Assembly (NCBI RefSeq): GCF_004359215.1 | Contig: NW_027152029.1 | Span: 1,197,439-1,233,194, forward strand | Source of the DNA: Bremia lactucae | Lineage: Eukaryota; Oomycota; Peronosporomycetes; Peronosporales; Peronosporaceae | Direction: 5' to 3' | Length of the DNA: 35,756 bases | Shown: one piece after another, positions 10,100 through 20,314 of the stretch | Position numbering within the stretch: the stretch's first letter is position 1 | Layout of the letters: every line of letters begins with the position of its first letter | Position numbers and translations under genes: made by a program | The notes under the pieces: generated by a model | The model's input: the letters and a program-made list of their open reading frames with translations, nothing else | What the model was told of the DNA's origin: nothing | The model's database searches: none

Positions 10100-10680
10100 G
10101 TAATCCATCAACTCTTTATTAGGCTTATCTTCTTGATAAGCTCTTCTAATGTCGTCGAATAATGTTGACGACCGAACACTTATTGTTGCAACAGTGGCCT
10201 TATGCTGTTTAATTTACGCAGCCGGCTCAAAATCGGGCCGGCGCGGCGCGAAAGGGCATCAGCGACGCGAAAGGGCATCAGCGACGACCTTAAGTCGTCC
10301 TGGTTTATACTCCACGGAGAAGTTATACGCCGCGAAGGAAGACAACCATCTCGCCATTCGTTGCGAGATGTGGGGACTGTTAACCGCCGTGCGTAAAGAT
10401 GCACGGTCCGTATATACACTGAACGGTCTATCTCTTGGGAGATAGGGGGCCCTAAACTTAGCCAGTGCATTTTTCATGGCAAGGTGTTCCTTGTCATGCA
10501 CTGGATAGTAGTGTCGACTGGTTGAAGCTGACGCGATTGATAGCAGACGACGCGCTCTGCGCCGTCTGTGTCATATTGCACTAATGCACAGCCGATTGCA
10601 AAAAACGCTGGCGTCACACACCACATGAAATGGTCGATCTTGGTCAGCAATCGCCAGGATTGGCGATTGCATCAAGTTTT
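10100..10680 (-). pseudogene. A1 RNase H
   Basis: Frame 10501-10259 reads EHLAMKNALAKFRAPYLPRD, then FSVYTDRASLRTAVNSPHIS and FSVEYKPGRLKVVADALSRR, the canonical C-terminal half of Ty3/Gypsy RNase H, which removes the RNA strand during reverse transcription. A 19-bp tandem duplication (10248-10266 and 10267-10285) repeats the VADALSR segment. The N-terminal part (10640-10510) is readable in another frame. Confidence 0.85.
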
Positions 10681-10683
10681 GAT

Positions 10684-11640
10684 TCATACCCTCGACGGAA
10701 CGCTGACAATAAGCGTTCCATGATCACTTTTCATTTTCTTCAACAAAGAAGAAAGAACTACTGTCATTTCGGCATGATTGCGGGAGTACTTACGTAAGTA
10801 CGCCGCTAAGCCGAGCGATTTTCGAAGTCCCTTAATATCGACTGGCAAAGGCCAATCGATAATACCCTTGATCTTTTCTAGATCCGGGCGTACACCGTGA
10901 TAACCCACAATGCACCCAAGAAGTGGTATTTCGCTTGCAGCGAGTTTACGTTTCGTGAGATTGCATACAACTTATACTTACGCATAACTTCAACATTCAC
11001 CTTTCATTCATGGCTCCGCTATGAATTAAGACATTATCAAAAGTGCTCGGTGCAAAATCCCGCACCGATCACAACAGACTGGTAACACAGCTGTCAAATG
11101 TCGCAGGGGCATTACTAAGTCCCTGAGCCATGACTCGCCACTCCCATAGCATACCGCTTGGGGTGCTTACTTCTGTGTACGGAATATCTTGTTCGCGTAT
11201 AAGGATCTGATAGAACCCCATCCATCAGATCCATTGACGAAAAAATAGTACTCTTTGACGTACCATCAATGATTACGTCTTTTTGTGGTCGGCGTTTGAG
11301 TCGGTACCGTTGCAGGGTTCAATTCGCCGAATGCATGCACAATCCGACATCTTCCATTTGCTTTACGCACACAGAAGGTTAAAGAGCTATGTGGGAAAGT
11401 TGTGGGGAAGTTGATTCCCTCACATGGCCTGCTGCTACGCGATCGGCAAAAAATTCGTCGATCGCTATTACGTGCTCATGAGGCAATGGCCATTACTTCA
11501 AGACACAGTATTCCGAACCTGATATTTGGTCGATTTCGTGTCGAGTGCCTTTATCCTTCGGCAACTCGCACGATACTAGTTCAAAAAGACATCCTTTAAT
11601 TCTATTAAATACGTTGAGGGTTTGTCTTTATACACTCCCA
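10684..11640 (-). pseudogene. A1 reverse transcriptase
   Basis: Reading - from about 11580: GTRHEIDQISGSEYC, then PLPHEHVIAIDEFFADRVAA and GHVREST, then VHAF, and finally GYHGVRPDLEKIKGIIDWPL and KGLRKSLGLAAYLRKYSRNH (10908-10690), the thumb region. The pieces lie in different frames and the YxDD catalytic box is not intact (the region near 11080-11030 is scrambled by stops). Several hairpins with 8-10 bp arms run through it (10647-10670, 10697-10719, 10786-10801). Confidence 0.8.
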
Positions 11641-12580
11641 CGATTGGGACGCAAGCCGTTCAATCCGAGTCTTCTCGTCGAGGACACTTTCGTTCATCGA
11701 TGAGCTGCTGACAACCCGTTCATTGTAAGGAATTACTATTGCGGACCGAATATCGGCCACGTAGTTGTCATATGTGATAAGTACGCAGATCTGCTTGACT
11801 ATGCCACTACGCAGATCTGCTTGACTATGCCACTACGCAGAACACGCAAGAACCGTTTTCGCTCTAGCGTTGGCAGTTGAGTTTCTCCAAAGTTAACTTC
11901 AGAGGCGCTATTTGATGAAGTGTATAAGCGCCTACACTTGATCCATTGTTCACTAAGACATTTATTGTCCCAGTTTACTTTTTGAAACTTATTTTTAAAG
12001 GTACTGGGAACCTTTGACCACAGGCTTCCGAGGACTTATTCCCAGAGATTATTTGGGGAATATCCTCCCCGTCTGCCTCTAGCTGTGATTGCAATACCAC
12101 AGCGAGATCCTCTACGATCGACTCTCCAGTCGATCTAGGTATTTCGCACTGCCTCTTATAGTCAGGCGTTTCAAATTTTCTTGGATATTGCTTTTAAAGC
12201 AAGCATCCTTGTTTCGTACCACTCAACTTATTCTAGTGGTCAAACTTCGACGCTGCCTGCGCTTGTGCACAGCCGTCGGTAAATATGTCCACGTCACAAT
12301 GGTGGACCTTCGACGCTGCCTATGCTTGTGTACAGCCGTCAAGATCAAACTCCACAATGTGTTGGGCATTCACACTGAGGTCTTGTGCAGACATGCTAAC
12401 GACCGACCCACAAGTAAGGCCATCGCACTCACTCGTAGGACATTCACACGCTCGTGGACGCTCCAAGACGTTCATCAGTTAGTCACAGAGCGCTCCACAC
12501 CTACTGACCCTGACCGTTTCTCGACGACCCGCCTCGCCGTGGCGATTTCGCTACGGCGTCGTATCGGCGTCCTTCGCTGT
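11641..12580 (-). pseudogene. A1 protease and gag-pol spacer, strongly decayed
   Basis: By position this is the protease region, between the zinc knuckle (12624-12680) and RT. On - I can read short pieces such as MALLVGRSLACLHKT, which may be a damaged form of the aspartic protease active-site stretch, but no DSG or DTG triad is intact. Two tandem duplications lie here: 26 bp (11783-11834) and a 62-bp unit (about 12246 and 12308). The + strand frame 12089-12586 that spans it has no family resemblance and I treat it as a shadow. Confidence 0.45.
11783..11834. repeat. Exact 26-bp tandem duplication
   Basis: The 26-bp unit starting ACGCAGATCTGC occupies 11783-11808 and 11809-11834 with no difference, followed by a partial third copy (ACGCAGA). 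Perfect identity inside an old, decayed element points to a recent slippage event. Confidence 0.95.
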
Positions 12581-12589
12581 TCCTAACGA

Positions 12590-13690
12590 GGTCGGTCTTT
12601 TCGCTCAGTATTTTAGGCACTGGCCGTGGGACACTACACTCATAGGCGTAGTGGCCCGTCTTTTGACAACGACTACATTTCTATAACCGTTTGCAACTTG
12701 AAAAGCGAGTTTTCTCGCTCTCTATATACAAGAGATCCATAAGTTCTGGACCTCCGTGTACTTGTCGCCTCGGTGAACGATATGCACCTGAGTGGACGAA
12801 AGCCTGTTTCAGGCTGAAGTCCTCCTGTTCCGCTTTTGAGATCGCTTGGTCGAGCGACTCTTATTCCAGCCGGAACAGGTGGGTTTTACATATCCGTCTG
12901 CAAGACCTTTAATTAACACATTTACTTGTGTTTGTTCATCAATTGAATGACTAACGATAAAATGACCAGGTATCGTGTATGTTGGGCATTAGCGTGAATG
13001 TAACGCTTGCCTTGCCAAAAATCCAGGAGCTCGGCTTAAGCCCTGAATATGGCACGTAGCGGCAAATGTTTGTCTGAGCCGGGTCTTAAGGACCTCGTAT
13101 GACCTAAATACTAATAGGTCGTGAAGCTTGAGCCCCAAGGCCCCAAGATTTGGCACGTTCGGCAAAGTAAACATGCCAAATTCCGCTCTCGTTGCATCAT
13201 CACTGATACGTGAGCTTCTATGGGGTCGTCTAAATCGACGAACCATCTCAAAATAGAGTCGCCTTCGACTGCCTAAAACTTAGAAATTTTGACTTTAAAG
13301 CTTTCGGGTCGACGCGAAAGTGTCGGCCCATTAGCAGCATTTAGATGCTGCTATCTCAACAGTTCCAATTGTTGAGCACTCTGTTCTCTCAACCCTTCCG
13401 CGTGTTAAGAGCCTTGCTGATGAAGCAAGGCTACTTTCTCTCGGGCCCCGTCAAGTTAATGTTGTATGAACTCGGCAATGGTCGCATGCTGTTCATCCCT
13501 TCCCAGAGTGTACAGCATGGCGCCAACCACTGGCCCGCCTACGACCGAGCTCATTCGTTCCATTCAAGGTCACTCAAATGAGTAAACCCTTCACGCGTGG
13601 CGTGATAGCCTTCTTGAGATGCTGGAAAGCTTCATTATTCTTCATCCAACATGTCCATGTTGAATGGAACGTGCGTAGGTCGTTTAACGG
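12590..13690 (-). pseudogene. gag: A1 gag with zinc knuckle
   Basis: On the - strand a CX2CX4HX4C zinc knuckle (CSRCQKTGHYAYEC, 12680-12624) is intact. Upstream, in broken frames, come a capsid-like region (ATRAEFGMFTLPNVPNLG, 13246-12989) and the downstream segments VLKTRLRQTFAATCHIQG and LLDFWQGKRYIHANAQ. Frameshifts occur near 13250 and 13030, among others. Gag packages element RNA into particles. This is the expected 5' gene of A1, next to its right-hand 5' LTR. Confidence 0.7.
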
Positions 13691-13709
13691 ACTACAAAGT
13701 GGTACATGG

Positions 13710-14223
13710 TGTAACGGGGCACCCTTGACTAGTACTGATCATTACTGGTCAAAGTAACACTGATTACAGTGTAGTTTAGGTGACTCGAAACGTCATGTAC
13801 ACAAAGGTACAGAGGGAGTTTTCTTATAAAGCTAAGGGTCTGTAGCTTATAGGTATAGACTAAGGCTTTAGAATTGGGATCAAGTAAAATTGTATTGATA
13901 TACTGAGGTTCCTAAATAACGATCTTCTATTGACTACTGAACTTATAATATTAATAACTAATTTAGTATGGCGCCTCCTTGCGCACCGCACAATCATGTC
14001 TTATAACGATTGGCGAATTTAATTTAGACTTAAATCAACTAATCAATGGAGCTAATTTCTTATTGCATCAATATCACCAAATTTGGAAATATTAGAACTA
14101 TTTACGTCAAAATTAATAAAGATAATATTTTTGTACTTCTTTATTTATTTCTTCTCATAGGAAATAATATTTAGTAATCCACTTATAGGAAATATTAATT
14201 ATGTAACAGGACACCTCGTTACA
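13710..14223 (-). mobile_element. 5' LTR of A1
   Basis: Runs from TGTAACGGGG (13710) to CTCGTTACA (14223) on the + strand; the termini are inverted copies of each other. It aligns with 7403-7853 and, in its ends and layout, with 32517-32955. It is immediately followed by ATACT, the right target-site duplication (14224-14228). Confidence 0.85.
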
Positions 14224-14228
14224 ATACT
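14224..14228. repeat. Target-site duplication of A1 (right), ATACT
   Basis: Matches 7398-7402 perfectly and directly abuts the LTR end. Confidence 0.9.
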
Positions 14229-15270
14229 GATGCGCCACATCGTCGGTCACCCGCAAACTGGATCGCAGATTCGCACGATGTCGGCTCAGCGACGAGCTCG
14301 CAGGTATGGACGCTTGATTTACACGCCACTGACTCAGCCTGTCGAGAATCGTAGCTGCACGTGCGTGAGAGTGGCTCGCCCCAATCGAGTCCTACCTTCT
14401 GTGCAAAGAAGGCGGATGGCGGATGGCGTATCGTCGACGTCTTTAATAAGCTGAACAATGCCACTATCCCAGCGCAGACACCAATCTCCAGAAAAGACAT
14501 GGTGCTGAATTCCATGTCTGGGAGCGCAATTTACAGTGCCATCAACTTAATTAAGGCTCCACCAGATTTTAATGAGACCAAGTGACATCCCCTGACAGCA
14601 GATAGCACGCCGAGCGGCATGCTGTGGGAATGGTTGGTAGTGACTGAAGAATATGCCCACCACATTTAATCGCACGGTGTCGCATGTGCTGCGACCGCTC
14701 CGTGAGCTTGCGCCGAGCTACTTTTGACACCATTTTTGTTCATACTCGCGCTAAGGGTAATCTCAATGAAGTTGATGTTCATTCAGCGCATTTATATTAA
14801 GTTTTCTAAGTGATGAGAGACAACATACTTTATACGAATTTGAAAAAGTGTGTAAATTTCGCCCCGTGAGTAGAGCAGGAGTTAGAGCCAAATTAAAAAA
14901 AAAGTTTATTCTATCTGCTCATGGCCAACATCTGATTTGCGTCAATGGCTTGATTTGGCAAATTATCTTTACAAGAATAAGGAAGATTACGCCGAGTTGA
15001 CGGAGCACCGCAGGCTTGACTGTCGTTGCGTGATGTGGGAGCCCTGCTCGACCACATGTCGATCGTGTGTGGAGCCCCTGCTCGACCACGTTATTTTCTT
15101 GGGGGAGCCTCGAGTGGGAGACCATGCTAGACCACATTATCATTAAGTGAGAGCGACACGAAATACGCGAAACGCCTGTGGCGTCTAAAAGAACTGCGCA
15201 AGCAGTCGCACTATCCACCAGGCCAATCTCCTGAAGCGACTAAGAGATGTCAGCACTTCGCTGACGTCGA
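14229..15270 (+). pseudogene. Older Gypsy RT fragment that A1 inserted into
   Basis: On + the frame 14361-14585 reads MRESGSPQSSPTFCAKKADG, then WRIVDVFNKLNNATIPAQTP and MVLNSMSGSAIYSAINL: the RT fingers/palm start of Gypsy elements. Further pieces follow in other frames: TFNRTVSHVL-like (about 14660) and RQWLDLANYLYKNKEDYAEL (14937-15000), the thumb. Between 15032 and 15140 a GTGG(A)GNCC...GACCAC block appears three times. Sequence 15150-15270 stays open but I do not recognise it. Confidence 0.7.
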
Positions 15271-15580
15271 CCCCCTTTTGACATTAATGTGGTACGCTTC
15301 GGATACATCACCTAGATCTAGCTCCTAACTGCATGTTAGCCTTTAATGTGGTGTGATACACACTAAGGATCATATACCCTCACTATTGATATCGGTGGAA
15401 TCATATTACTTTTTGTGCAATGCACGTGTCAAAAACCTGATAGAGATCTGGTTGCAGGGTCTATATAAGTAAAGCATTTTAATAATTAGATAAATGGAGT
15501 CCACTTTTTCTTTTGTTTTATAGCATCTTGTGCCTTTGGAAGGCTTGCACTGTGATCACTAAGAGTTAAACTTTCTAAAG
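15271..15580. other. Unassigned flank left of the Copia element
   Basis: I see no gene, repeat family or LTR here. It is the genomic target of the Copia insertion; its continuation should be 32316-32516. Confidence 0.4.
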
Positions 15581-15585
15581 GCACA
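15581..15585. repeat. Probable Copia target-site duplication (left), GCACA
   Basis: GCACA precedes the TGTTG start of the 5' LTR; ACACA (32311-32315) follows the 3' LTR end. Four of five bases agree, which is compatible with an old 5-bp duplication. Confidence 0.55.
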
Positions 15586-15883
15586 TGTTGAAATATGCAC
15601 GAAGAAGGTGCACAGGGCGACACCTCAAGTAACGCGCAGAGAAGGTGCGTAATGCGACTTTTCAATATACACACAAAGAAGGTACAGTAAGGGCAAATTA
15701 AGGGCTCATTTCTCACCTAGGTTACACTGTCGCATGCTCTATGATGTATCAGATACTAATCAGATACTAATCAACTCCTATAAAGTAATTTTGGACAGGC
15801 TAATTGATGATGCACAAGTAGGATTAAGATAATACATATTAGTTTCCATTTACTATTTTTTCGTAAGCTACACATTTCTGACA
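15586..15883 (+). mobile_element. Copia 5' LTR
   Basis: Starts TGTTG and ends TTCTGACA, 298 bp, followed at once by the primer-binding site. Matches 20375-20503 and 32215-32310. Contains three 36-bp hairpin repeats (15594-15701) and a small tandem repeat CAGATACTAAT near 15755-15775. Confidence 0.85.
15594..15701 (+). repeat. Three 36-bp repeats in the Copia LTR
   Basis: Units 15594-15629, 15630-15665 and 15666-15701 each carry a short stem around AGAAGG (GCAC...GTGC, GCGC...GTGCG, and a weaker third) followed by a GGCGAC or TGCGAC box. The 3' LTR keeps the same three units (20383-20480) with changes that preserve the pairing of the first stem. Such repeats may be transcription-factor sites or RNA stems in the LTR. 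Confidence 0.7.
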
Positions 15884-15897
15884 GGTTATGAGCCCAG
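15884..15897 (+). promoter_or_regulatory. Copia primer-binding site for a half initiator-Met tRNA
   Basis: GGTTATGAGCCCAG follows the LTR directly. Its reverse complement, CTGGGCTCATAACC, matches the anticodon stem-loop of initiator tRNA-Met (anticodon CAT inside CTCATAA), the internal-fragment priming known for Copia elements. The probable gag start ATG (15888) lies inside it. Confidence 0.8.
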
Positions 15898-16948
15898 CTA
15901 CCAACTCACCTGCAAGTGATGTCGAACTTCTGACAACTTCTAGTCACGAAGGGTTAGGACGGAATCGGCAACAATCATACGACCTCATACCTCTGAAGGG
16001 GTACGGAAATTGAGGCGCTATCCAAGATGATGTATGTGCTTACTGGGATGGATGAGCGAATGAGGAAGATAGAAGCTTCTCAGTCCAAATTGGCCGAGGA
16101 TGAAAGGTTAAAGGTGCGGTTGAAAGTGGAATGTTTACACCATGCTAGGTGCGGATTTTGCTGGTCGACTACACCGCGATGCCTTGGGCGATTCCTTAAT
16201 GAGGGGTCCAAATAAAAATTTTGGTGACCAAAATCGTTACCATCCAAGGACACGAGCTAGGGTAGCACAGAGGGAACAAGAAATCCCTCAAACCCCTGTG
16301 CAATTTTCTCCGTATTAACCTTAAAGCCCCCCCCCAGTGCCGATTCAGCGATCGCCACCCCTGGCAACTTACAGGACCCCGGATGCCAGACAACGAAAGT
16401 TGGCTTTCGAAATTCGATGGGACCGAAGTAAATGCTGGTCTGGGTTCAGTTTTTTTGATTGGGGAAAGACGTTTTGGAGACAGATTGACATGGCCCAAGA
16501 ACCATGTGGATTTATTTGGACTGAAAGTGTGAAACTGACGTTTTCGGACAATATCTTACGGGCACTGCCAAAAGATATTTCGGCAAACAAGTGGATTCAT
16601 GGTGGCAAGTTCCACCAATATTACAATACGTGATGCAGAGGATGCATGACACGTTCAAGACAACAATAACAGCTGCTCAAGCAATTAAACTCTTAATAAA
16701 CAGAAAGGAGGCAAGGCGGTCTTGGCCTTAGCATTTTTTATACTTGGTAGCTGTGAGCGATGCAGCAGGGGGCGGGGAGCAAAAAGTACTGGACAATATT
16801 GTCAGATACGCCTCCCCTAGTTTGGTTCTCATTTTAATGGCCAAATACTCAGCCTAAAGAGCCGATTTTTAGGTTCAAGCTGAGGAATTGGTCATTTCGC
16901 CCAAGCGATCGAGTTCGAATCTCGATCGGGCCGAGCTTTTGGAAAAGA
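15888..16948 (+). pseudogene. gag: Copia gag
   Basis: The ATG at 15888, within the primer-binding site, opens 41 codons (MSPATNSPASDVELL and onward) to a stop at about 16013. After a frameshift the frame continues as MMYVLTGMDERMRKIEASQS (16027), then in other frames [17 protein letters not shown] and WTESVKL (16440-16530), [20 protein letters not shown] (about 16600-16660) and FAQAIEFESRSGRAFGKEVL (about 16896-16955). This is a Copia-type gag whose product would form the particle shell. At least four frameshifts are needed to read it through. Confidence 0.75.
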
Positions 16949-16949
16949 G

Positions 16950-17335
16950 GTGTTAGCCAACATTGAAGATAAGATGGGGCGCAAGAAGATTCGCACGTGT
17001 TCTAATTGCGGAGAAGTCGGACACGTAAAATCCGACTGCAAATCCAAACGAGAACTTCGAAATAATGGCCAACACGGAAAATCAGCCGAGAATATAGTTT
17101 TGGCAATTCAGGAGGCCAAAGGAAACCGCAACGATTTTGATAACTCAAACCATATTACTGAAAGCTTGAGTTCAGATGCCTGGATACAAGACAGCGGGTC
17201 TTGCAGACATCTTGTAAATGACAAATCTTTATTAAAAAATCTAAAGCCGTGTCAGCAGGAGTACCATTTGGCGGATGGTGAGATAATCCGACTCACTCAA
17301 GTCGGAAATGTTTTTTTTTGACGGTGATGACTCAA
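16950..17335 (+). pseudogene. Copia nucleocapsid zinc knuckle and protease start
   Basis: One frame of 123 codons contains a CX2CX4HX4C knuckle (CSNCGEVGHVKSDC, about 17007-17048) and then AWIQDSGSCRHLVND (about 17179-17223), the aspartic protease active site of Copia polyproteins with catalytic D in DSG. The protease would cut the polyprotein into gag, integrase and RT. A run of nine T (17312-17320) precedes the break of the frame at 17321. Confidence 0.85.
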
Positions 17336-17362
17336 GGTCGTGACAAACAAATTACACTTACC

Positions 17363-17448
17363 GAGGTATACCTGGCCTCCGAGCTTTCAAGAAACATTAT
17401 GACACGAGGTGTACCTGGCTTCCGAGCTTTCAAGAAATACTATGACGC
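17363..17448. repeat. 43-bp tandem duplication in the Copia protease
   Basis: 17363-17405 and 17406-17448 are copies with five differences, each beginning GAGGT(A/G)TACCTGGC. The duplication adds 43 bp, not a multiple of three, and so contributes to the frame break between protease and integrase. Confidence 0.9.
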
Positions 17449-18560
17449 AAAAGTCAGATGGAATGGTGATATTCGACATTGACATGAAACAGAATGTGCT
17501 TTACGTGCAAGTGGTGGACACTGAGAAAAATCTCAAGTCCTCAAAAGAAGTGATAACCGCAATGCTTGCTGAAAGATCAAAGTCACCCAGGACCGACATC
17601 CAAAGTGGTACATTGTATCATTTTTACCAAAGGTTGGGTCATCTTTCGTATGACATCATTGAAAAATGGCAAAGGATACAGACTCTGGAATTGTGATTAC
17701 GAGCTTCTCAAGACCAACATGTATTTCGTGTGCTCAAGGGAAGCCGACCAAAAACGCTCAGTTGAAAAAAGACACAGGAATCAACTCCCCAATAGATCGA
17801 ATGGGGGGGTAGTCTGTTCAAATTTGAAGGGTCATATGACGCCTAAGGACAGACTTGGAAACAGGTACCTAGTCAACTTTATCGATCACAAATCCAACTA
17901 TTGCAGGGTATTCTTGGCACCAGCAAAGGATAAGACAGCAAAGAAGTTTGAACACTTCTTAGCGTTTACGAAAGGAGATTTGGATATAAAATTTACGTAT
18001 TGCGTACAGATGGAGGTAGCGAATACGAAACTGTGGATTTATTTTGCAAAACCATTGAAGTACCTCGTCAAGTCAGCGAAGATCGCAATTAAGCTTCGAA
18101 TGGCAAAGCAGAGCGTATGCACAGGACGATTTTAAACATGGCAAGGTCAATGATATTTCCCTAGTCGGTTACCTTTTTTTCATTTGTGGGGTTGCCGTAG
18201 ATTACGCCGCCTACATTTTAATTTGTAGTCCTACGAGTGCAAAAGCAAAACGCACATCACCAATCGAAGTGCTAACAAATCAAGTGCCAGATTTACAGGA
18301 CATTGTGGCCTTCGGTTCCGTGTGTACCGTTTATCGAAACCCAGGCAAAAGTTCACTTGCACAACGATCTCAGGTAGGGATTATCATTGGAAAAGGTGAT
18401 GAAGTCAAGAGTTTCAGGGTTTTCATGCAGAAAGCAAATAAGGTCACGGTTACACAACACGTGCAGAATATTGAGCTTTCAGCACGGACCACCAGAATAA
18501 TCAACTTTAGAGAACATTGGCTTTTAATGATCAAGGAGAAGAAGTATCCCATTTGAAACC
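17430..18560 (+). pseudogene. Copia integrase
   Basis: The GAG-pre-integrase zinc segment LYHFYQRLGHLSYDIIEKWQ lies at 17614-17673. In the next frame the core begins with LKGHMTPKDRLGNRYLVNFI (about 17825-17885), carrying the first catalytic Asp in VNFIDHKSNY. FEHFLAF and a damaged second-Asp region follow, then an ERMHRTILNMARSM-like stretch in a different frame (18110-18150), which holds the catalytic Glu. Further on VDYAAY and SPIEVLTNQVPDLQDIVAFG (18255-18310) precede an IIIGKGDEVKSFRVFMQKAN segment. The domain order is normal but broken by frameshifts near 17690, 18000, 18130 and 18250. Confidence 0.8.
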
Positions 18561-18719
18561 CAAGATCAAGACAGGTGTTAAAAATACTAAGACCTGGAAA
18601 AGGGATGTGCATCAAGCCAAAAGTAGAGCCAGGTCAAATGAAGTAAAACAGGCTCGGGAGGAGCCAATGAGACCTGCGCAAGTCGTTGCCCATGTCTATT
18701 AAAGGGACCCTAAGCATTA

Positions 18720-19780
18720 TGGGGAACCCATGAAAAGCTCGAGATGCGAAGGGTGGAAGATAGCAATGAATGAAAAAATGAAGGCATTGGAAGATAATGG
18801 GGTATGGGTATTGATTAAGCGACCGCCCCACAGTAACGCCTTACACACTAAACGGGTGTACAAGACGAAGACTGTTTCTAATAGAGACATCGAACGAATA
18901 AAGGCCATGCTTGTGGCATGTGGTAATGAGCAGGTATACGGAATTGATTATAAATGTTCTTTTGCTGCTGTTATGGATATGTCAACAGTTAAAGTATTGC
19001 TGGCATTGGCGGCCCCTTGGGGAGTTCCAGTTAAGCATTGAGACATTCCGAACGCTTACGTTTAGGAGAATAAAGAGCCAGGATTGCAGATATATCTCCA
19101 CGAACCATAGTCGATGGAATTAAGTACTAAAATCTTAAGAAATTTAGGCGTCAAAGACAAACAAGAAGTTCTATTGGAATTACGAAAAAGTTTGTACGGC
19201 TTGAAACAAGCCAAGCGTCTGTGGAGCCAATTGCTACATCAAAAACTGAAAGAAGCACGGTTTCGGCAATGCATCTCAGACTGTGTCTCCATTGAAAACG
19301 CGACAATATTGGTATTGTTGTTGTAGGTGTGTATGTCGATGATCTTCTGGCTACAGGGACAAGCTCAAGGGCTGTAGAAGATCTTATAACTGGATTGAAA
19401 AGTTTATCCATCAAAGATCTGGATCAAGTTAGCAAGTTCCTAGAAATGCGAGTGAAACTCGAAGATACACAAGGTAATACCCTAGATCAGGAGGAAACTT
19501 CACGGAAATTTTGCGTGAGCATGGAATGCTGGAAGCGAACCCCACGCGTGCACCGATTGGCGCCAACTGCTACGAAGTAGCAACGAATGATGTCACCTTT
19601 TTCGAGAGCTCACCCAAGGATGGGGGGCCCACAATTAAGGATTTTCAATCACTTGTTAGGTCTTTATTGCGGATATCGAGGTGTGCTAGATCTGATAAGC
19701 CTTCGCGGTTCTAAAAGCTACGAGACAGACACACCAGCCAGGACTACAAGACTGGAAGATTGCGAAAGGGATTGCCAGGT
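18720..19780 (+). pseudogene. Copia reverse transcriptase
   Basis: Starts with EGWKIAMNEKMKALEDNGVW (18745-18810), then RIKAMLVACGNEQVYGIDYK and FAAVMDMSTVKVLLALAA (18895-19015). After a stop and a shift come ELRKSLYGLKQAKRLWSQLL (19168-19233) and, in a third frame, VYVDDLLATGTSS (19329 onward), where the catalytic YVDD box is intact. These are the signature blocks of Copia RT. At least three frame breaks separate them. The enzyme copies element RNA to cDNA. Confidence 0.9.
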
Positions 19781-20314
19781 ACCTTAAGGGAACCAAGGCT
19801 CTAAAGCTAGAAATGAATCCGATTAAAGGAAATTACACCGACATATGTTTGTAGTCGTACAGTGACGCTGACTTTGCAGCCGATAAACAAGAACGCAAGT
19901 CGCTTACCGGAGGCATTATACTCCTCAACGGTATGGGTATTAATTGGAAGTCAAAAAAGCAAGGAGATGTTGCTTTATCAACAATTGAAGCCGAGTTTGT
20001 AGAGTTTCGGAATTCGCAAGGGACCTTTTGGGCGTGCGTGACATGCTTATGGAAATTGGTTTGAAGCCAGCCTTACCTATGGTTTCATGCACATGGACAA
20101 TCAAGCAGCTATTAGCCAACTTACGGGTGAAGCATCGTCGACAAAAGCCAAGCCCATCGATGTGCGAAACAAGTATTTGTGCGATTATACTAAAAGAGGG
20201 GTAATTTCAGCTCATTATGTGAAAATCGAGCTAATGCTAGGTGATTTACTCACTAAGGCGCAAGATACGCACAAGACTAAAGAGTTGCGAAAGTTATTGC
20301 ATATCAACTGTTGA
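19781..20314 (+). pseudogene. Copia RNase H and pol end
   Basis: Broken frames read YSDADFAADKQERKSLTGGI and NWKSKKQGDVALSTIEAEFV (about 19857-20000), the Copia RNase H core with acidic residues in SDADFA and EAEF. The final frame (20087-20314) reads MHMDNQAAISQLTGEASSTK to LLTKAQDTHKTKELRKLL, then HINC and TGA. The stop codon lies in the loop side of a 63-bp palindrome. Confidence 0.85.

Larger units (their letters stand above)
7403..14223 (-). mobile_element. Ty3/Gypsy chromovirus-type element A1 (family A), 6.8 kb, decayed
   Basis: LTRs at 7403-7853 and 13710-14223 share TGTAACGGGG ends and are flanked by ATACT on both sides. Between them, on the - strand, gag with zinc knuckle, RT, RNase H and integrase fragments appear in standard Ty3/Gypsy order. 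An additional open frame on the + strand (7866-8679) lies between integrase and the 3' LTR. All frames are broken and the LTRs have diverged clearly, so the insertion is old. The chromodomain seen in A2 is missing, probably by deletion at about 8680. Confidence 0.9.

Noticed and set aside
12089..12586. A 165-codon + strand frame
   Set aside because: It contains a near-exact 62-bp tandem repeat, has no family resemblance, and lies opposite the gag-protease region of A1, whose zinc knuckle is on the - strand.
15594..15701. CRISPR-like repeat array
   Set aside because: Only three adjacent diverged 36-bp units without spacers, repeated in both LTRs of a retrotransposon.
16895..16937. tRNA T-arm-like string GAGTTCGAATCTC
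   Set aside because: In frame it reads as Copia gag codons (HFAQAIEFESRSGRAFGKEV) continuing into the zinc-knuckle frame, and no D or anticodon arm lies upstream.
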